Assembly: GCA_963770045.1 (NCBI GenBank)
Contig: CAVYOD010000015.1
Location: 62,001-126,000 of the forward strand
DNA length: 64,000 nucleotides
From: CAVYOD01 sp963770045
GTDB lineage: Bacteria; Acidobacteriota; Aminicenantia; Aminicenantales; CAVYOD01
Direction: 5' to 3'
The first letter of the stretch is position 1. The number at the start of each line of letters is the position of its first letter. Below, piece after piece: positions 17,770 to 26,579 of this stretch. Position numbers and translations under genes: made by a program. The notes under the pieces are model-generated. The model worked only from the letters and a program-made list of their open reading frames with translations. It ran no database searches and was not told where the DNA came from.

Positions 17770-20016
17770 TCATTGCGTCCAGAAGGGGACCGGCGGACTC
17801 TCAGTTCCTATGACCGAAACTGTCGCCAGGGCGAACTGAATTTTCTGCGAGGGATTGGTATAAGTGTAAGCAGCCGAAAAGGTCGTGCTCGGGAGGGTGG
17901 CCAGAAGGACGTAATCCCCGGTTCCTTCCTTTTTATAGACTTTGTATCCCTGGATGAATTTGGGGTTGTTCTGCGGGTTGGCCTGCCAGCTGAGTTTGTA
18001 GGTAATTTCCGGAACGCCCTTCAGGTCCTTTAGGGAGATGACCACCTTCAGGTTGATGGCGGCCTGAGGCGTGGGATAGCTCACGGAAACGATCGCCATT
18101 TCCCCCTCGAGTCCCGAGTCGGACAAGGTCGTTATCCCGAATTGAATAGTCGGCCTGACCTCCGGGTAGGGGAAAGAAGCCGAGGTCGTTTCTTTCGAGG
18201 CGGTCATAAGCAGCACCCAGGCCGAGTCGGTCGTCTCTTTCTTATAAATATTGTAGCCTTTCACCACGGCGGCGTTGTTTTGAGGATTCGTCTTCCAGGA
18301 TAATCTGTAGGTCGGGTTCGGACCAAACTCAAAGACAGCGGCAGGATTGAGCGGCGGGAGATAAAAATCTTCCATCCCGTCAAGCCAGGTCTGGGCCATC
18401 AACTGGTAGCCCTTCTCGTTGGGGTGTTTCAGGTCTTCGGAGAGGAGAGATAGGCAGCCGCCGTCTGATTCCGGGTAGTCATTAAAGGTATTGAACTGCT
18501 CGACCAGTGGAATCGCCAGGTCTCCGGCGATCAAGCGGATCTGGTCGTTGAGATAATTTATTCTCTCGCGATAGAAATTATTGTACCAAACGTCATCTCT
18601 CCTGGGGATGATCGTGGCCAGAACCGGAAAAGCCCCATAGTCGAGGCAAGTCCGGGCCATCTCCCTGAGGTTAAAAGAGGTTGTGTCCATCGAAATGTTG
18701 TTAAAAACGACATCGTTCGTCCCTTCCATGATAAGCACGTATCTTGACGAATGTGCGGCGAGTACGCTAGGGATCCTGGTTAACCCGCCTGTGGTCGTTT
18801 CGCTGGGCTTGCCTTCGTTGAAACAGGTCGTGTCTCCGAGCTTCTGAGTCAGGAGGATTTGCAGCCGGGGAACATATCCTTTCTCCGGAAAGCGCTCATG
18901 ATTGATGTAGCCGTAAGTGATGCTGTCGCCGAAGCAGGAGTATTCATTTTCCTGAAGCGTCGGATTGGAGATGAACTGGGGTGAAAGGAGAGGGAGGAGC
19001 AAACGGCTGGCCCGCCTCCGCGGACCAAGAAACACATGGGTTCCTTTGGCCCCGTCCCGGTCTTGCCAGACGATGCTGATGTCATCCCCCTCCGCAGCCA
19101 TTTTTGGAAACGAGAGGCTATCGATCTCATCTGAAACCCGTTGCTCTGCGCTCCAGGTGCCGCCCTTGAAATATCTGAGCGTTATGGCATTCTTTTCTCC
19201 GGCGCACTGAAGCCAGGCGACAACCGGGGCCTCCCCAGTGGCAAACCCGACGCAGGGAAAAAGATTATTCACTTTATCCCCGCGGCTGGAGATCTTTTGG
19301 ATTTTCGACCATTGGCCTCCCTGCCAGGAGGCGCCGAAGATCTCGTAATTTCGGCCGTTGAATCCGGACCAGACCAGCCAGACGGCCCCCTTTTCGCTGA
19401 CAGCTGCGGCGGGATTGAGTGAAGGGAACCGGGGATTCGTGATTATTTTTTTGAGCGGGGACCATTGAGCTTGGTCATAGACGCGATAGAAGATCTCCTC
19501 CTGGAAGCGGTCTCTGCGCGTCCAGAAGACCCAGACCTGGTTTTCGGAGTCAACGACGATTTGGGGAGCAAGAGTCGAAGGCGAGAGACAAGAATCGATC
19601 AGCCAAATCCTTCCGGAATCAAGTTCTTGGACATAGACTCCGCGGCTTGATTTGCCGACGTTAGCCCAGGTGAGAAAGGGCCGATTAAACTGATCGAAGC
19701 AAATATCGGCAGAATAATTGAATCCCCAGGGCTGGTTTGGAACCCGGCGGGGCAGAATTCGTTCCCGTTCGACAGCCCCAAGCAAGATCTTGCTTTGGCT
19801 CTGGCTCCATTCTTCCCAGATGAGCCAGAGCCTGCCCCTGCGGTCCTTTTTTGTTTGGGGCGAAACCGCATTTTGGCCAACAGGAAGAGCCTCGGAGGCT
19901 TGTCTCCTTTGGCTAAAGGCCAGCTCCCCCTTCTTATCATATCCGGCGGAGGCGGCAGTCACCGACGCGAGAAGGAGAAGGCTCAGCGATAGTCCAAGAA
20001 CGCGTCGGATTTCCAT
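17770..20016 (-). CDS. secreted multidomain SGNH/GDSL hydrolase with N-terminal beta-propeller and C-terminal Fn3-like repeats
   Basis: A 748-residue exported protein with a signal peptide ending ASA. Residues about 55-330 contain six repeats with a tryptophan-bearing strand (LWLIWEEW, FLTWANVG, VWVFWTRRD, VWLVWSGFNG, VVAWLQCAG, ISIVWQDRDG), suggesting a six-bladed propeller. The SGNH esterase core follows: FGDSITYG (Ser block), EGTNDVV and the Asp-His block DLKHPNEKGY. Two tandem C-terminal repeats share LSWxxNPQNN and GYxxYKKE and resemble Fn3 domains. It probably de-esterifies an extracellular glycan or lipid. It is transcribed from its own promoter at 20029-20056. Confidence 0.82.
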   Translation of the reverse strand: MEIRRVLGLSLSLLLLASVTAASAGYDKKGELAFSQRRQASEALPVGQNAVSPQTKKDRRGRLWLIWEEWSQSQSKILLGAVERERILPRRVPNQPWGFNYSADICFDQFNRPFLTWANVGKSSRGVYVQELDSGRIWLIDSCLSPSTLAPQIVVDSENQVWVFWTRRDRFQEEIFYRVYDQAQWSPLKKIITNPRFPSLNPAAAVSEKGAVWLVWSGFNGRNYEIFGASWQGGQWSKIQKISSRGDKVNNLFPCVGFATGEAPVVAWLQCAGEKNAITLRYFKGGTWSAEQRVSDEIDSLSFPKMAAEGDDISIVWQDRDGAKGTHVFLGPRRRASRLLLPLLSPQFISNPTLQENEYSCFGDSITYGYINHERFPEKGYVPRLQILLTQKLGDTTCFNEGKPSETTTGGLTRIPSVLAAHSSRYVLIMEGTNDVVFNNISMDTTSFNLREMARTCLDYGAFPVLATIIPRRDDVWYNNFYRERINYLNDQIRLIAGDLAIPLVEQFNTFNDYPESDGGCLSLLSEDLKHPNEKGYQLMAQTWLDGMEDFYLPPLNPAAVFEFGPNPTYRLSWKTNPQNNAAVVKGYNIYKKETTDSAWVLLMTASKETTSASFPYPEVRPTIQFGITTLSDSGLEGEMAIVSVSYPTPQAAINLKVVISLKDLKGVPEITYKLSWQANPQNNPKFIQGYKVYKKEGTGDYVLLATLPSTTFSAAYTYTNPSQKIQFALATVSVIGTESPPVPFWTQ

Positions 20017-20028
20017 TTTTCTTTCTCC

Positions 20029-20056
20029 ACTATAACATAATTGCCGAAATTCTCAA
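20029..20056 (-). promoter_or_regulatory. sigma70-type promoter for the SGNH hydrolase gene
   Basis: The minus strand shows TTGAGA (20051-20056) and TATAGT (20029-20034), each five of six, with a 16-base spacer. The start codon lies at 20016, so the leader is very short. Confidence 0.6.
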
Positions 20057-20507
20057 TTTCAAGATTCATCCCGAGAGCATTTCTTATTCCGCGACAATTC
20101 AAGGCGGCTCAACTCGGCGCTGCGATCGGAGACGCGGAAGGAGACGGCTCAGGTTGATTGTCTCGAAGGCACGCTGCATTTTCCCCAGCGTGGAAAAGCG
20201 GTCGAGGAACCGTGCCCGCTCAGCCTCTCAGACGGCCTTCTTCAACAACCACCCTTCACCGCTCGAGAGATGGCAGGACGCAGGGGGAGTCCCGGAGAAA
20301 GCCGCCGCAGCGGAGCGGGTTTTCCTCGCGGGGGAAAAGCCGCGTCTTTCGGAGGGACTTACCCGAGTCCTGCCGAGAAGAGTTGTAAGGGGAGGGCGGG
20401 GAGCGAGGCCATTCCGGTTCTGCTCTCTCACAACATCGCCGGATCTGTCTCCAAAGCCCCTCTATCACAGAAAAAGGAATGCTTCCTTCTTCTCCCTTAA
20501 AATGACT
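20057..20507. other. 450-bp gene-free gap with one copy of a dispersed 80-bp repeat
   Basis: Long open frames here have biased composition (Arg, Ser and Pro rich) and no recognisable family. The region contains the dispersed repeat at 20213-20292 and a small GGAATGCTTCC hairpin near 20477. No RNA gene was recognised. Confidence 0.5.
20213..20292 (+). repeat. dispersed intergenic repeat, copy 1
   Basis: From TGCCCGCTCAGCCTCTCAG through ACGGCCTTCTTCAACAACCA to ACGCAGGGGGAGTCC it matches 52494-52577 almost base for base, with a few substitutions and small indels. Both copies lie between operons in the same orientation. No coding function is evident. Confidence 0.65.
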
Positions 20508-20536
20508 TTGACAAATACATATGAAAATCTTATACA
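20508..20536 (+). promoter_or_regulatory. sigma70-type promoter for acnB
   Basis: TTGACA (20508-20513, perfect), a 17-base spacer and TATACA (20531-20536, four of six). The leader is about 70 bases before the ATG at 20615. Confidence 0.65.
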
Positions 20537-20614
20537 CTATGCTGTCGGGCGTTTGGCCGCAGCCCGGTTGTGCATCATAGCCAGGTTCGCCCCAATCTAG
20601 AAAGGAGCGCCGCC

Positions 20615-23158
20615 ATGTTAGAGTCGTATTTCCAACACGAAAATGAACGGACAAAGCAAGGGATTCCGCCCCTTCCGCTCGGCTCCGAGGAAACGGCAGA
20701 GGTATGCAGGCTCTTGGAAAACCCGCCCGCGGGAAAGGACGCCGTCCTTCTCAGTTTGCTCAAGAATCGAGTTGCGCCGGGCGTAGACCCCGCCGCGAAA
20801 GTGAAAGCCGCCTGGCTGACAAGGATCGCCAAGGGAGAAATCTCCTCCCCGGTCGTCAGCAAACAGGACGCCGTTTTCATGCTCGGAACGATGCTCGGCG
20901 GGTACAATGTCGATCCCCTGGTTTCTCTTCTTGAGGACAAAGAGCTGGGGACTCACGCGGCCCAGGCGCTCAAGCAGATCATTCTCGTCTATGGCGCCTT
21001 CGAGACCGTCGTCGCGCTTTCGAAGAAGAATCCCCATGCCCGAGACGTCCTCCTTTCATGGGCCAACGGCGAGTGGTTTCTCTCCAGGCCTCCTCTTCCC
21101 AAGACCCTCAAGCTCAAAGTGTACAAGGTCGACGGCGAGATCAATACCGACGACTTTTCCGCGGCCAAGAATGCCTGGAGCCGCCCCGACATCCCACTTC
21201 ATGCCCTATCGATGGGTGAGATCAGATTCCCCGGAGGATTGAAGACGATAAAAGAATTCCGGCAGGAAGGCTACCGGGTCGCCTTCGTCGGGGATGTCGT
21301 CGGGACCGGTTCTTCACGCAAGTCGGCCTGCAATTCGCTGATGTGGCACATCGGAGACGACATTCCCTATGTTCCCAACAAGCGGCGGGCCGGAGTCGTC
21401 ATCGGCGGGCTCATCGCGCCCATCTTTTTCAACACCACCGAGGACTCGGGCGGCCTGCCCCTCAAAGCCGATGTCGGGAAAATCAAAACCGGCGATATCA
21501 TCATCGTCGATACGGAATCAGGTCTCATCAAGAACGAAGCAGGGGAGACGTTGGCCGGCTTCGAAATCAAGCCGCCCACTCTCAAGGACGAATTTCGGGC
21601 CGGCGGCCGCCTCAACCTGATCATCGGCCGGACCCTGACCAACAAAACTCGCAAGGCGCTCGGGATGCCGGAAGCCGATTTTCTTCCCCAGACCAAGATT
21701 CCGGAGCCAAGGCCCGGGCAGGGCTACTCCCTGGCCCAGAAGATCGTGGGCAGAGCCTGCGGTGTTCAAGGCATACTTCCTGGGACGGCCTGCGAACCCA
21801 AGATGACGACGGTCGGTTCCCAGGACACGACCGGGCCGATGACCGCGGACGAGCTCAAGGAGCTGGCCTGCCTCGAATTCCAGTCCGAGATGTTCATGCA
21901 GTCTTTCTGCCACACCGCCGCCTATCCCAAACTGGCCGACGTCAAGACGCACACGTCCCTTCAAAAATTCATCATCGAGAGAAAAGGTGTCGCCCTCAAA
22001 CCGGCCGACGGGGTCATCCATTCCTGGCTGAACCGGCTTCTTCTTCCCGACACCATGGGCACGGGCGGGGATTCCCACACCCGTTTTCCGATCGGGCTGA
22101 GCTTCCCGGCCGGCTCCGGCCTGGTCGCCTTCGCCGGCGCCCTGGGGTTCATGCCGCTCGACATGCCCGAGTCTGTTTTGGTTCGTTTTCACGGCCGGCT
22201 CAATCCCGGCATCACTCTTCGGGATGTCGTCAATGCTATCCCGTATTTTGCCATCAAGAGGGGACTCCTGACGGTGGCCAAGAAGGGAAAGAAAAATGTC
22301 TTCAACGGCCGGCTGATCGAAATGGAAGGACTGCCTGAACTGACCGTAGAACAGGCCTATGAGCTCACCGATGCCACCGCCGAGCGGTCGGCGGCCGGGG
22401 GAGTCATCGCGCTCAGCAGAGAAAGCGTCGCCAAATATCTGAAAAGCAACGTCGCCCTGATGAAGAAGATGATTCAGGAGGGATATCAAGACTCCGGAAC
22501 CCTGAAAAGAAGGATCGATGCCTGCGAGAAGTGGCTCGCCGCTCCCGCGCTCCTGGAGAGTGACAAGAACGCGGTGTATTCCGAGGCCCTGGACATCGAC
22601 CTGGCCGACATCAATGAGCCGGTCCTTGCCTGCCCCAACGACCCCGACGATGTCAAGCTCCTTTCGGAAGTGGCGGGTGACAAGATCGAGGAGGTCTTTA
22701 TCGGGTCCTGCATGACCAACATCGGCCATTTCCGGGCCGCCTCCAAGATCTTCGATAAAGCCGGCTATCTGGCGGCGCGAATCTGGCTGACCCCTCCGAC
22801 GAAAATGGACGCCGCCCAGCTCATCCGCGAGGGCCATTACTCGGTCTTCGCATCGGTCGGGGCTCGAACGGAGATCCCCGGCTGTTCGCTCTGCATGGGC
22901 AATCAGGCCAGAGTCAGTCCGCGGGCGACCATCATCTCCACCTCGACGAGGAATTTCGACAATCGCATGGGAGATGAAGCCCGGGTTTACCTGGGTTCAG
23001 CGGAGCTGGCTGCGATCTGCGCCCTCAAAGGCAAACTGCCCACGCCGGCCGAATATTTCTCCATCGTCAAGGAGAAGCTCCTTCCGAATCAGAAGGAGAT
23101 CTATCGCTATCTGCAATTCGATGAAATGGGCGATTTCAGCCTGGGTTACTACAAATAA
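20615..23158 (+). CDS. acnB: aconitate hydratase, AcnB type
   Basis: Interconverts citrate and isocitrate through a 4Fe-4S cluster. An 847-residue protein with the AcnB domain order. An N-terminal HEAT-like domain (from MLESYFQHENERT) and the swivel domain (VGDVVGTGSSRKSACNS) come first. The catalytic core has VGSQDTTGPMTADELKE and GGDSHTRFPIG. The cluster cysteines are in GSCMTNIGHFRAA and GCSLCMGNQARV. ATG 20615 is chosen because AAAGGAG lies seven bases upstream and AcnB proteins begin MLE. It is the first gene of the plus-strand group and supplies isocitrate for the IDH encoded 3 kb away on the other strand. Confidence 0.95.
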   Translation: MLESYFQHENERTKQGIPPLPLGSEETAEVCRLLENPPAGKDAVLLSLLKNRVAPGVDPAAKVKAAWLTRIAKGEISSPVVSKQDAVFMLGTMLGGYNVDPLVSLLEDKELGTHAAQALKQIILVYGAFETVVALSKKNPHARDVLLSWANGEWFLSRPPLPKTLKLKVYKVDGEINTDDFSAAKNAWSRPDIPLHALSMGEIRFPGGLKTIKEFRQEGYRVAFVGDVVGTGSSRKSACNSLMWHIGDDIPYVPNKRRAGVVIGGLIAPIFFNTTEDSGGLPLKADVGKIKTGDIIIVDTESGLIKNEAGETLAGFEIKPPTLKDEFRAGGRLNLIIGRTLTNKTRKALGMPEADFLPQTKIPEPRPGQGYSLAQKIVGRACGVQGILPGTACEPKMTTVGSQDTTGPMTADELKELACLEFQSEMFMQSFCHTAAYPKLADVKTHTSLQKFIIERKGVALKPADGVIHSWLNRLLLPDTMGTGGDSHTRFPIGLSFPAGSGLVAFAGALGFMPLDMPESVLVRFHGRLNPGITLRDVVNAIPYFAIKRGLLTVAKKGKKNVFNGRLIEMEGLPELTVEQAYELTDATAERSAAGGVIALSRESVAKYLKSNVALMKKMIQEGYQDSGTLKRRIDACEKWLAAPALLESDKNAVYSEALDIDLADINEPVLACPNDPDDVKLLSEVAGDKIEEVFIGSCMTNIGHFRAASKIFDKAGYLAARIWLTPPTKMDAAQLIREGHYSVFASVGARTEIPGCSLCMGNQARVSPRATIISTSTRNFDNRMGDEARVYLGSAELAAICALKGKLPTPAEYFSIVKEKLLPNQKEIYRYLQFDEMGDFSLGYYK

Positions 23159-23171
23159 AAAAGGAGGCGTG

Positions 23172-23933
23172 ATGATTTCTTTCGAGGGCCAGACGGCCTT
23201 GGTGACAGGAGGATCTCGAGGGATCGGCCGGTCCGCGGCGATCATGTTCGCCCGGGCCGGAGCGGACGTCGTTATCAATTATCAGGCCCGGGGAGATGCG
23301 GCCCGGGAAGTCCAAACGGAAGTGGAAAAAGCCGGCCGGCGTTGCCTGATTTTCAAAGCTGAGATATCACGCGAAGAGGAGGTCCGGCGGATGGTCGAGG
23401 GCACGATCAATGACTTTGGAAAGATCGATATCCTGGTCAATAACGCCGGGATCTGGACCTACGGCGAAATGGGCAACATGCCCAGCTCGGTCTGGGAAGA
23501 GACGATGAGGATCAACCTCAACGGTGTCTTCTATGCCACCAACGCCGTCGCGACGCAAATGAAGGGAAGGCAGACCGGGAATATCATCAATGTGTCCTCC
23601 ACCGCGGCGGTCCGGGGTGAGGCCCTGCACTCTCATTATGCGGCGAGCAAAGGGGCTCTTGTTTCCTTCACCAAATCCCTGGCCGTGGAGCTGGCCCCCT
23701 ACAATATCCGGGTCAACTGCGTCGCACCCGGCTGGGTGGATACGGACATGTGCACAGAGGTCTTCAGCGTTCCGGGCTACAGGGAGAAGGTTCGCCAGTC
23801 CATCCCGCTGAAGAGAATACCCCCGCCGGATGATATCGCCGGGCCGATCCTCTTCCTGGCCTCCTCTCTGGCCCGCCACATCACAGGGGAGGTTCTCAAC
23901 GTCAACGGCGGCTCCGTCCTCTGCGGCGGATGA
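23172..23933 (+). CDS. short-chain dehydrogenase/reductase (FabG-like)
   Basis: A 253-residue classical SDR. TGGSRGIGRS is the cofactor loop, NNAGIW the structural NAG motif, and the catalytic Ser-Tyr-Lys are in NVSSTAAV and HYAASKGALVSF. CVAPGWVDTDM is the usual PG motif. It is probably an NAD(P)-dependent 3-oxoacyl or hydroxyacyl reductase. AAGGAGG precedes ATG 23172, 13 bases after acnB. The acyl-CoA mutase genes downstream suggest a role in acyl-CoA metabolism, but the substrate is not readable. Confidence 0.85.
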   Translation: MISFEGQTALVTGGSRGIGRSAAIMFARAGADVVINYQARGDAAREVQTEVEKAGRRCLIFKAEISREEEVRRMVEGTINDFGKIDILVNNAGIWTYGEMGNMPSSVWEETMRINLNGVFYATNAVATQMKGRQTGNIINVSSTAAVRGEALHSHYAASKGALVSFTKSLAVELAPYNIRVNCVAPGWVDTDMCTEVFSVPGYREKVRQSIPLKRIPPPDDIAGPILFLASSLARHITGEVLNVNGGSVLCGG

Positions 23934-23996
23934 GCACCTTGCCAAATTCTTCCATTTTTGATAAGTTTTGGCCAACGGCATTTGAAGGAGGCTTCC

Positions 23997-24254
23997 ATGG
24001 AGGAAGAGATCGGAAAAATCACGCACTATTTTTCCAAAATCAATGTCGGTGTCATCGAGCTCTCCAAGGGGACGCTCAAGGTGGGTGAGACCATCCACGT
24101 CAAGGGGCACACGACGGATTTTGTCCAGAAAGTCGAATCCCTGCAGGTCGAGCACAAAACGGTCGATTCGATCAAGAAAGGCGAATCGGCGGGACTCAGG
24201 ACCGAGTGTCCGGTCCGCGAGCAGGACCTGGTTTTCAGGGTCACCGAGGACTGA
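23997..24254 (+). CDS. EF-Tu domain II-like small protein
   Basis: An 85-residue protein resembling the beta-barrel domain II of translational GTPases: GKITHYFSKINVGVIELS, then LKVGETIHVKGHTTDF, then IKKGESAGLRTECPVREQD, the pattern of switch-less domain II barrels. It has no GTPase motifs. Small stand-alone proteins of this kind are often labelled translation elongation factor-like, and their function is unknown. GAAGGAGG precedes the ATG at 23997. It lies between an SDR and an acyl-CoA mutase. Confidence 0.7.
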   Translation: MEEEIGKITHYFSKINVGVIELSKGTLKVGETIHVKGHTTDFVQKVESLQVEHKTVDSIKKGESAGLRTECPVREQDLVFRVTED

Positions 24255-24325
24255 TCCCGGGAATTTTGGTTGAGTTCTTTCAAGGTCCTTTCTCAAGCCG
24301 AGAAGGGAGGAAAGGAGCCGGAAAT

Positions 24326-26005
24326 TTGAACAAGAAAAGACCTGCTCCGGCGGGCCTGAAAAGATCCTACGAGGGCTGGAAAAAGACCCGTTATCACAAA
24401 GCGCTGGCCGGTACCTGCCCTCCGCAAAAAGAATTCACGACAGTGTCCGGGAGGAAGATTCGAGAGCTCTATACTCCTCTGGATTTGGAGGGCCTTGAAT
24501 ACAGGAGAGATTTGGGATTTCCCGGGGACTTTCCCTTCACCCGGGGCGTTCATCCGACCATGTACCGCGGAAGGCTCTGGACGATGCGCCAGTTTTCCGG
24601 GTTCGGGAGCGCCGAGGACACCAACAAAAGATACAAGTATCTCTTGTCTCACGGCCAGACCGGGCTGAGCGTCGCCTTTCATCTCCCGACTCTGATGGGC
24701 ATGGACTCCGACCATCCCCTGGCCAAGGGAGAGATCGGCCGATGCGGTGTGGCCATCGATTCCCTGGCCGACATGGAAGTCCTCTTCAAGGATATTCCGC
24801 TCGATAAGATCACCACCTCGATGACCATCAACGCGCCCGCGGCCGTGTTGTGGGCGATGTACATCGCCGTGGCTGAGAAGCAAGGCATTTCCAGCCGGGC
24901 CATTTCGGGAACGACCCAGAACGATATTTTAAAAGAATATATCGCCCAGAAGACCTTCATCTTCCCGCCCGAACCCTCGATGAAGCTGATCGTGGATACC
25001 TTCGAGTACGGCGCCAAGGAAGTCCCTCGCTGGAACACGATCTCCATCTCGGGGTATCACATTCGCGAAGCCGGAGCCACGGCCGCCCAGGAGCTGGGGT
25101 TCACGCTGCGAGACGGGATCGAATATGTCGATTGGGCCCTGGAAAGGGGACTCAAGATCGACGAGTTCGCACCGCGTTTGTCCTTCTTCTTCAACGCGCA
25201 CAACGACTTTTTCGAGGAAATCGCCAAGTTCAGGGCGGCGCGGCGCATCTGGGCCGAGGTCATGAAAAAGAGGTTCAAGGCGAAAGACCCTCGCTCCTGG
25301 TGGCTGAGGTTTCACACCCAGACCTCGGGCGTCTCGCTCATGGCCCAGCAGCCCTACAACAATATCGTTCGCGTCGCCATTCAGGCTCTGGCGGCGGTCA
25401 TGGGAGGAACTCAGTCTTTGCACACCAACTCCCTCGATGAGACCTATGCGCTGCCGTCTGAAGAGGCCGTGACCATCGCCTTGAGGACTCAACAGATCAT
25501 CGCCCACGAGAGCGGAGTGGCCAATACGATGGACCCCCTGGGCGGGTCCTATTTCGTGGAGCGACTGACCTGCGAAATGGAGCAGGAGGCGAGGGACTAT
25601 ATCCGGAGAATCGATGACATGGGGGGGATGGTCAAGGCCATCGAGCTCGGGTTCCCCCAAAAAGAGATTGCCGACAGCGCCTATTGGTATCAAAAGGCCG
25701 TAGACAAGAGAGAGAAGATCATCGTCGGGGTCAATGCTTTTGAGATGCAGCACGAGCCCATCCCCACGCTTCAGATCGACGAAAGCGTAGCCTCTCATCA
25801 ACTGGCCAGGCTGGCCGAGGTGAGAGGAAACCGGAACGGAAGCAAGGTCAACGAGCGCCTGGCCGACCTGAAGAAAGCGGCCCGAGATGAGGAGAACCTG
25901 ATGCCTTTTATTTTGGGCTGCGTCCGCGGCTATGCCACGCTGGGCGAAATCATCGATGCTCTCAAAGAGGTTTACGGAGAATATCAAGAACCGATCACTT
26001 TTTGA
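24326..26005 (+). CDS. B12-dependent acyl-CoA mutase large subunit, isobutyryl-CoA mutase-like
   Basis: A 559-residue TIM-barrel subunit of the methylmalonyl-CoA mutase family (FTRGVHPTMYRGR, TQNDILKEY, FIFPPEPSMK, TISISGYHIREAG, MGGTQSLHTNSLDE). Two residues that bind the substrate carboxylate in methylmalonyl-CoA mutase are replaced. The Tyr of RQYAGF is Phe90 (RQFSGF), and the Arg of VRNT is Gln208 (AQKT). These are the exchanges known for isobutyryl-CoA mutase, which rearranges isobutyryl-CoA and butyryl-CoA. The start is TTG 24326, with AAAGGAG upstream. The cobalamin domain is encoded separately at 26112. No epimerase or MeaB-type chaperone is nearby. Confidence 0.85.
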   Translation: MNKKRPAPAGLKRSYEGWKKTRYHKALAGTCPPQKEFTTVSGRKIRELYTPLDLEGLEYRRDLGFPGDFPFTRGVHPTMYRGRLWTMRQFSGFGSAEDTNKRYKYLLSHGQTGLSVAFHLPTLMGMDSDHPLAKGEIGRCGVAIDSLADMEVLFKDIPLDKITTSMTINAPAAVLWAMYIAVAEKQGISSRAISGTTQNDILKEYIAQKTFIFPPEPSMKLIVDTFEYGAKEVPRWNTISISGYHIREAGATAAQELGFTLRDGIEYVDWALERGLKIDEFAPRLSFFFNAHNDFFEEIAKFRAARRIWAEVMKKRFKAKDPRSWWLRFHTQTSGVSLMAQQPYNNIVRVAIQALAAVMGGTQSLHTNSLDETYALPSEEAVTIALRTQQIIAHESGVANTMDPLGGSYFVERLTCEMEQEARDYIRRIDDMGGMVKAIELGFPQKEIADSAYWYQKAVDKREKIIVGVNAFEMQHEPIPTLQIDESVASHQLARLAEVRGNRNGSKVNERLADLKKAARDEENLMPFILGCVRGYATLGEIIDALKEVYGEYQEPITF

Positions 26006-26111
26006 AAAAGTGAAAACGTGTGGACGTATGACTATGTATATTGTTCTAAGTTCAGACGTTTGCACGTGCATACTTTTGCACTTCCTTAGGGCTTGATGTT
26101 TGGAGGTTGTT

Positions 26112-26519
26112 ATGGCAGGGAAGAAAACGCGCGTTTTGATTGCCAAGCCGGGACTCGACGGCCATGACCGGGGCGCCAAGGTGATCTGTCGCGCCCTGCG
26201 TGATGCCGGGATGGAAGTCATCTACACCGGGTTGAGGCGGACTCCCGAGGAAATCGTCCACTCCGCGATCCAGGAGGATGTCGACGTGATCGGGCTCAGC
26301 ATCCTTTCCGGCGCGCACGGCGTTCTTTTCCCCAAGGTCATGAAGCTTCTTCGTGACAACAAAGCGGCCGACATTCTGGTCATAGCGGGAGGGGTCATCC
26401 CCGAAAAAGACATCCCTAAAATGAAAAAAATCGGCATCGCTGAGATCTTCCTGCCGGGAACCTCGACCCAGGACATCGTCCACTGGATCGAGGAGCGTTT
26501 CTGCCGGGCCCAGAGTTAA
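26112..26519 (+). CDS. B12-binding small subunit of the acyl-CoA mutase
   Basis: A 135-residue cobalamin-binding domain. GLDGHDRGAKVI is the DxHxxG motif whose histidine ligates cobalt in base-off B12. LSILSGAH and AGGVIPEKD form the rest of the nucleotide-tail pocket. Its size matches the free-standing small subunits of isobutyryl-CoA mutase and archaeal-type methylmalonyl-CoA mutase. TGGAGG precedes ATG 26112. It follows the large subunit after a 106-base AT-rich gap and is presumably in the same transcript. Confidence 0.9.
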   Translation: MAGKKTRVLIAKPGLDGHDRGAKVICRALRDAGMEVIYTGLRRTPEEIVHSAIQEDVDVIGLSILSGAHGVLFPKVMKLLRDNKAADILVIAGGVIPEKDIPKMKKIGIAEIFLPGTSTQDIVHWIEERFCRAQS

Positions 26520-26537
26520 AATAATCTCAAAAATCCC

Positions 26538-26565
26538 TTGACATTGTTTTTTCAATTGTGGTAAT
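26538..26565 (+). promoter_or_regulatory. promoter for the M23 peptidase gene
   Basis: A perfect TTGACA (26538-26543), a 16-base T-rich spacer and GGTAAT (26560-26565, four of six). The start codon follows at 26580, so the leader is short. Confidence 0.5.
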
Positions 26566-26579
26566 CAGAGGTAGGATTT

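Noticed and set aside
20057..20614. Protein-coding gene upstream of acnB
   Set aside because: Several open frames exist, but all cross the dispersed repeat and have biased composition without a domain.
21518..22837. 439-codon minus-strand open frame opposite acnB
   Set aside because: Antisense shadow of the aconitase core; no motifs and no ribosome binding site.
26006..26111. B12 riboswitch before the mutase small subunit
   Set aside because: The gap is only about 100 bases, AT-rich, and I see no cobalamin-box sequence.
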